Under the pieces are notes generated by a model. The model searched no databases. It saw only the letters and a list, made by a program, of their open reading frames with translations, and was not told the DNA's origin. The translations under genes were made by a program, and so were the position numbers. Positions 17,294 through 25,923 of a stretch of 64,000 nt of DNA are shown here, piece after piece (within the stretch, counting starts at the first letter, position 1; the number at the start of each line of letters is the position of its first letter). Source of the DNA: Hydrogenimonas urashimensis (GTDB lineage Bacteria > Campylobacterota > Campylobacteria > Campylobacterales > Hydrogenimonadaceae). Location: positions 603,501-667,500 of the forward strand of contig NZ_AP023212.1 in the NCBI RefSeq assembly GCF_016593255.1. The letters run 5' to 3'.

Positions 17294-18536
17294 GGTTCTC
17301 CTCCTTCATGAGATTCTCCTGGCATCCGTGGCAGGTTTCCAGGCAAGTGACATGGCTTTCGCCGTAATAGACCTTTTCGAACTCCCCGTAGAGGCGGTTG
17401 CGCAGATTTTCATCTTCGATAAGGTCGATCATCTCGTTGGCGAAGGCGAGTATCAGCATCTTTCGTGCCTCCGCTTCGGCGATGCCCCTGGCCCGCAGAT
17501 AGAAGAGCTGTTCCGGGTCCAGCTGCCCCGTCGTCGCCCCGTGGCTCGCCTCCAGCTCGTCGATATAGATCTCCAGTTGCGGCTTGGCGGCCATGTAGGC
17601 GCCGTCACTCAGCAGGATCGCCTTGGAATTCTGGTGGGCCTTGGCGTACTTGCCGCCGGAATCAACCTTGATGAGCGCATCGAAGATGCCCCGGGCTTCG
17701 TCGCCGAGAATCGTCTTGGCCCGCTGGGTGCTGAGAGAGTAGCTCCCCTCATGGACGATCTGTGAGACGATCCCCCGCTGTGCCCCGCCCTCGGCGTAGA
17801 TCAGGTGGAAAGCCCTGGCCTCCGCATCCTTCGCCAGGGTCACTTTCAGAGGTTGCAACCCCCGTCCTGCCCCGTAGTCGAAGGTGTGCAGTCCCAGGTA
17901 CCCACCCCTACCGATTTGAACATCGTGGGAGAAAACGGGGGTATGGCTCTCTTTTAAAAGCGTCTGCTGCCCTATCCACTTCAAAGCGGCGTAGTCGCCA
18001 ATGACAAGGTCCCACCCCTGCAGCACGAAAGCGCCCGGGGCATCCCCTTCGAAGCGCTCCTCCACCTGCACGTTGGCATGAGGCTCCAGGCGCACCTCCA
18101 GCCGGTAGGCGAGCAGCTTCTGCGGTTCGCTGAAGCGGTGGACGATCCGCACCTTCGCATCGCGCTTGAAGCGGACCACGACGGTACGCAGCGCCAGCAG
18201 ATGCCCCAGGTAGTAGAGCGGGTCGAAATGGCCGGCATCGACGGCACCGCCGCCCGTTATCTCGACCTCCACCGCGTCGCTCCCGGGAACCTCGGTGACC
18301 ACCCCGTCGCAGATGACCAGCGCATTGGCGCGTTCGGGCTTGACCTGGCTGTTAACGACCCGCTCCCACTCCCTCTCAATCAGGGGGCGGGGGTCGAAAT
18401 AGCGGTAGGCTTCGCTCTTTTTGGTGGGAATACCCAGCTTGGCCAGACACTGCGCCGCCTTCTCGCGCCCCTTAGGTGCGCCGCAGCTTTGCAAGATGGC
18501 ACCGGCATCCAGGCTTGATAGATCCAGGGGCCTCAT
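17286..18536 (-). CDS. sufD: SufD scaffold subunit
   Basis: 416 residues, partner of SufB in the SufBC2D complex that builds Fe-S clusters. The C-terminal core has the conserved SHGATTGQLDPEQLFYLRARG with its essential His, and the beta-helix region before it is typical. The extreme C-terminus has a cysteine-rich tail (TCLETCHGCQ) of unclear role that might bind iron. Start: ATG at 18536, one base overlapping the sufC TGA (TGATG) and well spaced from GGAG; an in-frame GTG 3 bases earlier is less likely. Confidence 0.93.
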   Translation of the reverse strand: MRPLDLSSLDAGAILQSCGAPKGREKAAQCLAKLGIPTKKSEAYRYFDPRPLIEREWERVVNSQVKPERANALVICDGVVTEVPGSDAVEVEITGGGAVDAGHFDPLYYLGHLLALRTVVVRFKRDAKVRIVHRFSEPQKLLAYRLEVRLEPHANVQVEERFEGDAPGAFVLQGWDLVIGDYAALKWIGQQTLLKESHTPVFSHDVQIGRGGYLGLHTFDYGAGRGLQPLKVTLAKDAEARAFHLIYAEGGAQRGIVSQIVHEGSYSLSTQRAKTILGDEARGIFDALIKVDSGGKYAKAHQNSKAILLSDGAYMAAKPQLEIYIDELEASHGATTGQLDPEQLFYLRARGIAEAEARKMLILAFANEMIDLIEDENLRNRLYGEFEKVYYGESHVTCLETCHGCQENLMKEENHG

Positions 18537-19288
18537 CACGCCTCTCCGATGGCGCCGTAACCCTTCTCTTCGAGTTCGGCAACCAGCTCGATGCCGGCGG
18601 TTTTGACGATCTTTCCGTCTTTGAGAACGTGGATGTAGTCGGGCTGGATATAGTCGAGAATCCGGCTGTAGTGGGTGATGACCAGAAAACTGCGTTTGCC
18701 GTCTTTCATCTTGTTGATCCCTTCACTAACCGAACGCAAAGCGTCGATATCCAGGCCAGAGTCGATCTCGTCCAGAATCACCAGGTCGGGTTGGAGCATC
18801 ATCATCTGCAAAATCTCGTTGCGCTTCTTTTCCCCGCCGGAGAAGCCTTCGTTGAGGGAGCGGTTGATCATCTCCGTTTTCATACCGAGTTGGGTCAGGT
18901 ACTTCTTCATCTGGCGCAAAAACTCCGCCGCATTGAGCTCCGGCAGTCCCAGATGGGCCCGGCGTGCATTGACGGCGGTGCGCAGAAAGTAGGCGTTGTT
19001 GACCCCCGGAATCTCCACCGGGTTCTGGAAACTGAGAAAAATCCCTTCCAGTGCCCGCTTTTCGGGCTCCCAACCGGTAATATCCTCTCCCTTGTAGAGG
19101 ATCTTCCCTTCCGTCACCTCCACGTCGTAATGGCCCACGATCGTCTTGCTGAGCGTCGATTTGCCCGCCCCGTTGGGCCCCATGATCGCATGGACCTTGC
19201 CCTCTTCGATCTTAAGGTTCAATCCCTTAAGGATCTCCTTCTCGCCGATTTTGGCATGCAGATTCTCTATCTTCATCAATTCGCTCAT
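18536..19288 (-). CDS. sufC: SufC ABC-type ATPase
   Basis: 250 residues. Walker [10 protein letters not shown] (37-45), ABC signature FSGGEKKR with the family-typical LNEG in front, and Walker [13 protein letters not shown]. It powers conformational change of the SufBCD scaffold rather than transport. It overlaps sufB by 4 bases and sufD by 1. Confidence 0.96.
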   Translation of the reverse strand: MSELMKIENLHAKIGEKEILKGLNLKIEEGKVHAIMGPNGAGKSTLSKTIVGHYDVEVTEGKILYKGEDITGWEPEKRALEGIFLSFQNPVEIPGVNNAYFLRTAVNARRAHLGLPELNAAEFLRQMKKYLTQLGMKTEMINRSLNEGFSGGEKKRNEILQMMMLQPDLVILDEIDSGLDIDALRSVSEGINKMKDGKRSFLVITHYSRILDYIQPDYIHVLKDGKIVKTAGIELVAELEEKGYGAIGEA

Positions 19289-20721
19289 CCTACGCTCCCT
19301 TCCAGTGTCAGATTCAATAACGCTTTCGCCTCGACGGCGTACTCCATCGGCAGTTGGCTGAAGACCTCTTTACAGAAGCCGTGGACGATCATACTCACCG
19401 CATCCTCTTCCGAGATGCCCCGCTGCCGCAGGTAGAAAAGCTGCTCGTCGCTGATCTTCGTCGTGGTCGCCTCGTGCTCGATCTGCCCGTGGGCGTCCCT
19501 GCTCTCCAGATAAGGAAAGGTATGGGCGCCGCACTTATCACCTATGAGCAGGCTGTCACACTCGCTGTAGTTGCGCGCGCCCGTGGCTTTGGAGCCGATC
19601 TTCACCAATCCGCGGTAGGTGTTCTGCCCCTTCATGGCACTGATCCCTTTGGAGATGATCGTCGATTTGGTGTTTTTGCCCAGATGGATCATCTTGGTGC
19701 CCGTGTCGGCCTGCTGCGCGAGGGTCGTGACGGCCACGGAGTAGAATTCGCCCACGCTGTTGTCCCCTTTGAGAATGCAGCTGGGGTATTTCCAGGTGAT
19801 GGCCGAACCGGTCTCCACCTGCGTCCAGGAGATTTTGGCGTTCTTTTCGCAAAGCCCCCGCTTCGTGACGAAGTTGTAGATGCCGCCTCGGCCCTCTTCG
19901 TCGCCGGGGTACCAGTTCTGGATGGTCGAATACTTGATTTCTGCCCCCTCCAGGGCGATGAGCTCCACCACCGCCGCATGGAGCTGGTTTTCGTCGCGCA
20001 TCGGGGCGGAGCACCCTTCGTTGTAACTGACATAGCTTCCTTCGTCGGCGATGATGAGGGTCCGCTCGAACTGCCCCGTGTTCATGGCGTTGATGCGAAA
20101 ATAGGTCGAAAGCTCCATCGGGCAGCGCACCCCTTTGGGGATGTAGACGAAGGTGCCGTCGGTAAAGACCGCCGAATTGAGCGCGGCGAAGAAGTTGTCG
20201 TTCATCGGCACGACGCTGAACATGTACTTCTTCACAAGCTCCGGGTGGTTGTGGATCGCTTCGGAAATGGAGCAGAAGATGATCCCCTTCTCCTGCAGCT
20301 CCTTCTGGTAAGTTGTCTTCACCGATACGGAGTCGACCACCGCATCCACCGCCACTTTGACCCCCGCCAACTGCTTCTGCTCCTCCAGGGGGATGCCCAG
20401 TTTTTCGTAAGCTTCCAGAATCTTGGGGTCCACCTCATCCAGGCTCTCGACCCCTTTTTTGGGCGCCGCGAAGTAGCTGATGGACTGGTAGTCGATGGGC
20501 TCGTACTCCAGATGCCCCCAGTGGGGCTCTTCCATCGTTTTCCATTTCTCGTAAGCCTTGAGCCGAAGCTTGGTCATCCACGCCGGCTCTCCCTTTTTTT
20601 TGGAGATGAACCGGATGACGTTTTCATCCAACCCCGGCGGCACGGTCTCCTCTTCGATGTCGATCTCAAAACCCAGACCATACTCGCCGGCCACCGCTTT
20701 TTCAAGCTCTTTTTCAGCCAT
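19285..20721 (-). CDS. sufB: SufB scaffold subunit
   Basis: 478 residues. Typical SufB features include [26 protein letters not shown], the central FEGCSAP-like region [22 protein letters not shown], and the C-terminal [21 protein letters not shown]. It is the first gene of the suf operon with AAAAGGACG ahead of ATG. It has its own promoter in the gap after the Ehr small-subunit gene. There is no iscR-like or sufR regulator gene next to it. Confidence 0.96.
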   Translation of the reverse strand: MAEKELEKAVAGEYGLGFEIDIEEETVPPGLDENVIRFISKKKGEPAWMTKLRLKAYEKWKTMEEPHWGHLEYEPIDYQSISYFAAPKKGVESLDEVDPKILEAYEKLGIPLEEQKQLAGVKVAVDAVVDSVSVKTTYQKELQEKGIIFCSISEAIHNHPELVKKYMFSVVPMNDNFFAALNSAVFTDGTFVYIPKGVRCPMELSTYFRINAMNTGQFERTLIIADEGSYVSYNEGCSAPMRDENQLHAAVVELIALEGAEIKYSTIQNWYPGDEEGRGGIYNFVTKRGLCEKNAKISWTQVETGSAITWKYPSCILKGDNSVGEFYSVAVTTLAQQADTGTKMIHLGKNTKSTIISKGISAMKGQNTYRGLVKIGSKATGARNYSECDSLLIGDKCGAHTFPYLESRDAHGQIEHEATTTKISDEQLFYLRQRGISEEDAVSMIVHGFCKEVFSQLPMEYAVEAKALLNLTLEGSVG

Positions 20722-20795
20722 TTCTACGTCCTTTTAACTCATGTTACGCATTAGTCACTATCAGTTAAGAAATCAGAGACTTTTTGTCTGTTTTA

Positions 20796-20824
20796 TTTTT
20801 AGCACAATGGAGGGGGAATGTCAA
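20796..20824 (-). promoter_or_regulatory. sigma70-like promoter of the suf operon
   Basis: On the minus strand a perfect -35 TTGACA (20824-20819) is followed after exactly 17 bases by TAAAAA (20801-20796). It lies in the 116-base gap between the Ehr small-subunit stop and the sufB start, so suf need not be read from the upstream complex. A short hairpin (AGAC/GTCT, about 20773-20790) lies in the leader. Confidence 0.65.
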
Positions 20825-20837
20825 ATTGAGGGCACTT

Positions 20838-21347
20838 CTAATCAAGAGAGCGCAAAAACGCCAGCAATCCCCGCATGATCACCTCCGGGCTCGGGGGGCA
20901 GCCCGGAATGTGGTACGCCACCGGCAGGTGCGCTTCGGCCGGGCCTTTGATGGCGAAACTTTGCCGAAAGGGCGCCTGCATCACGGGGCAGTCGCCCAGG
21001 GTGATGCACCATTTGGGTTCGGGAATCTGCTCCCAGGCATCCATGACATGATGGTACATGTTGAAAGTCAGCACACCGCTGAGCAGCATAACGTCGGCAT
21101 GACGTGGGGAGGCGACGAAACGGATACCCAACCGCTCCAGGTCGTATAAGGGGTTGGAAAGCGCGTTGCACTCCGCTTCGCAGGCGTTGCAACTGCCGCT
21201 GTCGACCATACGGATCGCCAGGGACCCGGCGAAGCGCTTTTTGACTTCATCCTTCAGTGCCGACCGAATCTGTGCGATGTCGTTTTCGAATCCCCGATGT
21301 TCCGTCACGACACCCGTCAGTGCCCGCTTTTCCCAAAATCTGAGCAT
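20838..21347 (-). CDS. Ehr complex small subunit (NuoB/HyfI-like, Fe-S)
   Basis: 169 residues related to the NuoB/HycG/HyfI subunit that carries the terminal [4Fe-4S] cluster next to the active site. The likely cluster ligands are Cys53 and Cys56 (SCNAC), Cys120 (GDC) and Cys150 (GCPP). It ends the six-gene operon. It starts 12 bases after the large-subunit gene. Because the partner large subunit lacks NiFe ligands, the electron partner of this cluster is unknown. A quinone or a soluble donor are possible by analogy with complex I. Confidence 0.9.
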   Translation of the reverse strand: MLRFWEKRALTGVVTEHRGFENDIAQIRSALKDEVKKRFAGSLAIRMVDSGSCNACEAECNALSNPLYDLERLGIRFVASPRHADVMLLSGVLTFNMYHHVMDAWEQIPEPKWCITLGDCPVMQAPFRQSFAIKGPAEAHLPVAYHIPGCPPSPEVIMRGLLAFLRSLD

Positions 21348-21359
21348 ATCAATCCTTTT

Positions 21360-22727
21360 TCACAAATCGTTTCCCGCATAACTCAGGTCGCAGCTTTTGT
21401 TGATGAGGGGAAAATCGGCGATGATATTGCCCGGCATCATCAGGTGCAGGGCCTGCCAGTTGATGAAACTGGGATCACGCGCGAAAAAGCGGTCGATGGC
21501 GCCATCTTCGATCTCCACCATCATATAGAGCTCTCCGAGGGAGCTTTCGACGAAGGCTTCGTAACGGCCCTCTTTCGCAAAGGAGACCTCCATCGAAAAT
21601 GCGTCACGCTCCAAAAAGCGGTGCATCATTTCGAGGCTGTTTTTCACCTCCGCGAGGCGGACCTTGAAGCGGGCGCCCACATCACCGTGCGCCCGGGTCT
21701 GCATACGGTAGCCGTGCTCGATGTAGAAGGGGGTCATCCTCACATCCACCGGCACACCGCCGGCGCGGGCGACGACGCCGACGCAGTCGTATTTGACCGC
21801 CTTTTCGTGCCGCAGACGCCCGGTGGTGTCGAGGCGGTCCCACAGGGAGGGAATATCCATAATCCACTCCTCGAACCATGCCGCCTCTTTGGCCATCCGC
21901 TCCAGCCAGGCCAAAATGGGCTTGGTTTCGATGCGCTGTTTTCGCCAAGTCACCGCACCGAATCCGAAGCGGTGGCCACTCAGCGACGCCATCATCCGCC
22001 GCCCCTCTTCGGCCAGCCGCGACGCATAAGCCAGCGCTGCGCCGAATCCCGCGTCGTTTGGGATGAACCCCAGGTCGATCCAGTGGTGGATGAAGCGCTC
22101 CAACTCCAACAAAAAGGCGTGATACCGCCGCAGCGGCAGCGGCACCTCCACCCCGGCCGCCTGCGCGGCGATATCGCGCCAGGCGATCTGGTAGGCGACG
22201 CTTTCGTTGCCGCTGATACGCTCGATGATCGGTTTCGCTTCCGCCAGCTTCATCCCCTCGACCATCTTTTCGATGCCGCGGTATTTGTAGAAGTGGCGCA
22301 CCTCCTGGTGGAGCATATCTTCGCCCGCCTGGGAGAAGTGGAAATGGCCCGGTTCGATGATGCCCGCGTGAATCGGCCCCACCGCCACTTCGAACACCCC
22401 GTCTCCGCCGACCGCTTCGAATTTGTAGGGGGTGAATTCGGCGAAATCGAGGGTGTTTTGCGCAAAACTTTTTTGCATCGGATGAAGATTTTTGGGAAAA
22501 CGCTCATGGTGCACCAGCGGCCTGCGGTCGAACGCCCCCTCGATGAAGATGCCGAAATCGTCGCTCAGTTTGCGTTCGAACCAGATGGCGGCGGGATGGG
22601 TCGTGGCGATGGTAGAAATGGCGGGAGCCTTCGCATCCAGATGCACCGATTCGGATGTTTCGTCGTAGCGGGTGACCACTTCGATGGCGTCGCCACGGTC
22701 GATGGCGTAACGGGCGATCAGTCTCAT
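21360..22727 (-). CDS. Ehr complex large subunit (HyfG/NuoD-like) without NiFe cysteines
   Basis: 455 residues that align in style with HycE/HyfG: an N-terminal NuoC-like part (residues 1 to about 100) fused to a NuoD-like part. In true hydrogenases the NiFe site is held by RxCGxC and, at the C-terminus, DPCxxC. Here the first motif reads RISGNE (Ser172, Glu175). The C-terminus reads KSCDLS, where only Cys446 remains. With three of four ligands gone, a NiFe centre cannot be built as in known enzymes. It fits the energy-converting-hydrogenase-related (Ehr) group, considered intermediate between group 4 hydrogenases and complex I. It overlaps the preceding gene by 4 bases. Confidence 0.9.
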   Translation of the reverse strand: MRLIARYAIDRGDAIEVVTRYDETSESVHLDAKAPAISTIATTHPAAIWFERKLSDDFGIFIEGAFDRRPLVHHERFPKNLHPMQKSFAQNTLDFAEFTPYKFEAVGGDGVFEVAVGPIHAGIIEPGHFHFSQAGEDMLHQEVRHFYKYRGIEKMVEGMKLAEAKPIIERISGNESVAYQIAWRDIAAQAAGVEVPLPLRRYHAFLLELERFIHHWIDLGFIPNDAGFGAALAYASRLAEEGRRMMASLSGHRFGFGAVTWRKQRIETKPILAWLERMAKEAAWFEEWIMDIPSLWDRLDTTGRLRHEKAVKYDCVGVVARAGGVPVDVRMTPFYIEHGYRMQTRAHGDVGARFKVRLAEVKNSLEMMHRFLERDAFSMEVSFAKEGRYEAFVESSLGELYMMVEIEDGAIDRFFARDPSFINWQALHLMMPGNIIADFPLINKSCDLSYAGNDL

Positions 22728-24139
22728 GCCACACTCCTTAAAAAAGCCAATCCCGAAGGCGCAAGCAGCAGCACCAGTGCCACCGCAAACAGCAGCAGCG
22801 CCAGCAATTCACTGGCATAGACCTGTTTTTCCACCGTTTCGCCTTCATATTTCATGGACTGGTAGATGGCGACGAAGCGGTAGAAGATGACCGAAAGCAA
22901 CACCAGCAGCAGTCCGATCGCCCCGATCATCGCCGGCAGATGGTGGGTCTGCTTCGCCGCGTCGATCATGGCGCTAAAACCATAGAGTTCCGAAAAGAAC
23001 ATCGGGCTGGGCGGCAGGGAAACCACCGCCAGCATGAACAGCGACACCAGAAACCAAAAGAGCGTACCCTTGATACCCTTGTACCCCCGCAGCGCGCCGG
23101 CGATATGGTAGCGCCCCTGGGACTCCAGCACACCGGTGGAGAGAAAGAGCGCGGGCTTCAAAAAGGCGTGGGCACCGAAATGCAGCAGTGCCGCAAAGGT
23201 GCCGCCGCTGACCCAAAAGAGCGCGATGAGTGCCATGTGCTCGATGCCCGAAAGGGAAAAGAGGCGCATGAAATCTTTGGTGCGGTAGATGAGAAAGGCG
23301 ACGATGAAGAGTGTCAGCAGCGCATAGACGAAGACGAAAAAGAAGAGATGCGCATGGTTGACGCTATCGGCGATGCGGCTGAAGCGGAAGAACCCCACCA
23401 TCACCGCACTCTCCAAAATTCCGCTGAAAAGCGCCGCCACCGGATAGAAGGAGGCACGCTCGATGTTGGCCAGCCAGAGGTTCATGGGAAAAAATCCCAT
23501 CTTCACGAACATTCCCACTGTCGCAATCGCAAAGCCCATCTCGAACAAAAACGGCGCGCGGATAACGTCGGTGCGGCTCTGCAGCGCGCTGAAGAGCATG
23601 GCATCTTCTCCCAGCGTCGGTTTGGCGGAGGCGTAGATGAGGATGATGCCAAAAAGCACCAGCGAAATGGCGATGGCACCGACGATCATGTAGTTCCATG
23701 CCTCTTTGTGGGCGGCGGGGGTGTCGTTGGTTTTGATCATGTACACGGTCGAAAGGGTCGCCATCTCCAGGCCGATCCAGTAGATCCCCATGTGGTTGGC
23801 CAGGATGGAGAAGATGAGCCCCACCCAGAAAAGGGCGAAGAAACGGTAGAAACGGCGGTAGGCCTTTTCACTCACTTCCACATGTTTCTGCAGCGTCAGA
23901 AGGGCCAATGTGACGCCGATGCCCACCACGGAACTGACCAGCAGAATGTAAGTGTTCAAATCGTCGGCGACAAGATAATCGCGCCACAACGCGTAGGGTT
24001 TGGGCAGACGGAAAAGCTCCACGATCGGCACCAGAATCGCCACCGAGGTAATGGGCAGCACCTTTCGGGCGTTGGGGGTGCGCCAGAAACTGGCGATAAA
24101 CATGATAAACGCAGGAAGTAGCAACACAGAAAGCATCAT
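22724..24139 (-). CDS. HyfF/NuoN-like antiporter-type membrane subunit
   Basis: 471 residues with about 13-14 hydrophobic spans of the Mrp/NuoLMN antiporter family. Charged residues lie inside membrane segments, including a Lys in FVKMGFFPMNLWL and a His-containing segment LLHFGAHAFLKPALFL, as expected for proton channels. The layout matches HyfF of hydrogenase-4 and its Ehr counterparts. It overlaps both neighbours by 4 bases (ATGA), which points to strict co-translation within the complex operon. Confidence 0.88.
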   Translation of the reverse strand: MMLSVLLLPAFIMFIASFWRTPNARKVLPITSVAILVPIVELFRLPKPYALWRDYLVADDLNTYILLVSSVVGIGVTLALLTLQKHVEVSEKAYRRFYRFFALFWVGLIFSILANHMGIYWIGLEMATLSTVYMIKTNDTPAAHKEAWNYMIVGAIAISLVLFGIILIYASAKPTLGEDAMLFSALQSRTDVIRAPFLFEMGFAIATVGMFVKMGFFPMNLWLANIERASFYPVAALFSGILESAVMVGFFRFSRIADSVNHAHLFFFVFVYALLTLFIVAFLIYRTKDFMRLFSLSGIEHMALIALFWVSGGTFAALLHFGAHAFLKPALFLSTGVLESQGRYHIAGALRGYKGIKGTLFWFLVSLFMLAVVSLPPSPMFFSELYGFSAMIDAAKQTHHLPAMIGAIGLLLVLLSVIFYRFVAIYQSMKYEGETVEKQVYASELLALLLFAVALVLLLAPSGLAFLRSVA

Positions 24140-24729
24140 GACGCCGCCTCCTCACGGCGAAGCAGCAGGTTGATGACAACAATGGCCATGAGCAGGTCGA
24201 AGAAGATCCCCAGCTCCACCAGCATCGGCATCCCCTCCGTCGCCGTCGTTCCCAGCAGAAAGAGCGCGTTTTCCATCATCAAAAAGCCTACGATTTTGGG
24301 GGCGATGTTGGTGTGTTCCATCATCAGCAAAAGCGCCAGAAACAAGGAGGAGATACTGATGGCCACATTGTTGGCGTCGGCGGTGACCATGTGGCCGATG
24401 GGTTCGGCAAGGTAGAAGGTGAAAACCAATATGGCGGGCACCAGCATGATGGCGTATTGGGTCTTGATGTTGGGGAGAATCTGGCGGCGCAGCGCGAAGC
24501 GGCGGGAGAGAGTTTTGAGTACCCAGGGAATGAGGCCGGCTTTGAGCACCAGCGTCGCGACACCGGTAATCAACATGGCGCCGTCATCGAGCCGGCTGCC
24601 GATGAGAAGCGCCAGCGCCCCCAGGGTCAGGGAGTTGAGCGAATACCACATCAAAAGCCGATAGAGCCGCGTCGTGAAGAGTGCGACGATGAGTGTGGCG
24701 AGAAAAAGGCCGATGAGAAAATTTTCCAT
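24136..24729 (-). CDS. HyfE-like membrane subunit
   Basis: 197 residues, six to seven membrane spans, matching the HyfE subunit of hydrogenase-4, which combines NuoK-like features (EHTNIAPKIVGFLMMENALFLL carries the intramembrane Glu residues). The start is the ATG at 24729, with AAAGGAGCC upstream; the frame continues into the palindromic spacer but that part is not coding. It is separated from the next upstream gene by an unusual 273-base structured spacer. Confidence 0.87.
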   Translation of the reverse strand: MENFLIGLFLATLIVALFTTRLYRLLMWYSLNSLTLGALALLIGSRLDDGAMLITGVATLVLKAGLIPWVLKTLSRRFALRRQILPNIKTQYAIMLVPAILVFTFYLAEPIGHMVTADANNVAISISSLFLALLLMMEHTNIAPKIVGFLMMENALFLLGTTATEGMPMLVELGIFFDLLMAIVVINLLLRREEAAS

Positions 24730-25002
24730 TATGGGCTCCTTTAAAAACCCTGCGTGGATCTCAGAGGGCTTTGAAGGCATGAAATTTTCTTCGTTTTCAG
24801 CGCAGGCCTAGCCGTAGCTAAGTCAAGATGAAAACGGAGGAAAGATCGTGCCTTAAAAGCCCTCCCGTAGGGCGTGACAGCAAGCGCCACACTCGGCGTT
24901 GCCGCTCCTTGAATTGGCTTCGGCCAGTCCTGCGTCGCGGCGCCTTGATTGTGACGCTTGCTGTCACGCTGAGACCGCGTAGGGTTTTTAAAGGCGCCCA
25001 TA
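24730..25002. repeat. multi-armed palindromic element inside the Ehr operon
   Basis: A 273-base non-coding spacer made almost wholly of nested inverted repeats. The outer stem pairs 24738-24764 with 24969-24994 (CCTTTAAAAACCCT and AGGGTTTTTAAAGG, then CTCAG/CTGAG). Inside are two arms. One pairs 24766-24799 with 24829-24862, imperfect. The other has a perfect 15-base match, GCGTGACAGCAAGCG at 24872-24886 with its complement at 24955-24969. That second arm is tipped by a small TTCG-loop hairpin at 24913-24928. The whole can fold as a three-way junction in DNA or RNA. It is the only long gap in an otherwise overlapping operon. Related copies were not recognised elsewhere in the window. Confidence 0.85.
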
Positions 25003-25923
25003 TCAAGCTCCCAACACATAGAAGGTAATGAGGGACAAAAAGGCGAAAACGATGGCGATGCCAAGCAAATTGGGCACTTTGAACAGGCGCAGTTTGGCTG
25101 TGTTGACCTCCACCAGCGCCACCGCCGCCGCGACGAAGAAGAGTTTGAGCACGAAAACCCCCAACGCCGCAGGTATAGGCAGATTCAGCCCAAAGGGCAT
25201 AAAGAGTGAGGCAAAAAGCGAGGCGAAGATGACGAACTTCACTGACGCCGCCGTCTCGACGATGGCCAGATAAACCCCCGTGATATCCAGTATCATCGCT
25301 TCATGCACCATCGTCAGCTCCAGGTGCGTTTCGGGGTTGTCCACCGGGATGCGCCCGTTTTCGGCGATGAGCAAAATGAAAAAACTGATGGCGGCGAAAA
25401 GGTAGCTGGCCATGTGCGCTTTGGGAAAGTGTTCGGCCAGGTTGACCCCCGCCTGGCCCACCCCCAGATCGCCCGCCATCATCGAAACACTGAAAATGGT
25501 CAGCACCATGGCCGGCTCCACCAGCGCCGCGATAAAAGCTTCACGGCTGGAGCCCATACCCCCGAAACTGCTGGCACTGTCCAACCCCAGCAGCATCAAA
25601 AAAAAAGCCGAAAGGGCGATGAGGCCGGTCAGGGTGAAGGCATCGACGAAACTGACGTAGTAGGCGCCTTTGACTGATGGCGGTAGAAAAAAGAGCGCCA
25701 CCAGTAAGGGAGAGAGGACCAGAAAGGGGGCTGCGCGGGTGATGGCGCCGGCTTCCTGGCTGACGATCGTCTCCTTGGTCAAAAGCTTGGAAAAGTCGCG
25801 GTAGCCCTGCAGCAGCGAAACAGGGCGTTTGAAGAGCAGCCACATCTTCAGCGCTTTCATGAAACTCATAAGCATCGGCGCCAGTGCCAGCAGCAAAAGC
25901 AGGGTCGTAAGGTAGAGGATCAT
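25003..25923 (-). CDS. HyfC/NuoH-like membrane subunit
   Basis: 306 residues, about eight membrane spans. The family segments GLDSASSFGGMGSSREAF and ENGRIPVDNPETHLELTMVHEAM are typical of the HyfC/HycD branch of NuoH-like proteins, which link the hydrophilic arm to the membrane pumps. The start is the ATG at 25923, overlapping the upstream stop as ATGA; the longer frame to 26385 is antisense-like shadow inside the neighbour. The stop is followed by the palindromic spacer. Confidence 0.9.
   Translation of the reverse strand: MILYLTTLLLLLALAPMLMSFMKALKMWLLFKRPVSLLQGYRDFSKLLTKETIVSQEAGAITRAAPFLVLSPLLVALFFLPPSVKGAYYVSFVDAFTLTGLIALSAFFLMLLGLDSASSFGGMGSSREAFIAALVEPAMVLTIFSVSMMAGDLGVGQAGVNLAEHFPKAHMASYLFAAISFFILLIAENGRIPVDNPETHLELTMVHEAMILDITGVYLAIVETAASVKFVIFASLFASLFMPFGLNLPIPAALGVFVLKLFFVAAAVALVEVNTAKLRLFKVPNLLGIAIVFAFLSLITFYVLGA

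Noticed and set aside
19354..20754. Long plus-strand frame opposite sufB
   Set aside because: Antisense shadow of a clear sufB gene.
24741..25064. Open frames across the palindromic spacer
   Set aside because: They run through the inverted repeats and into the neighbouring gene; no ribosome site and low-complexity composition.
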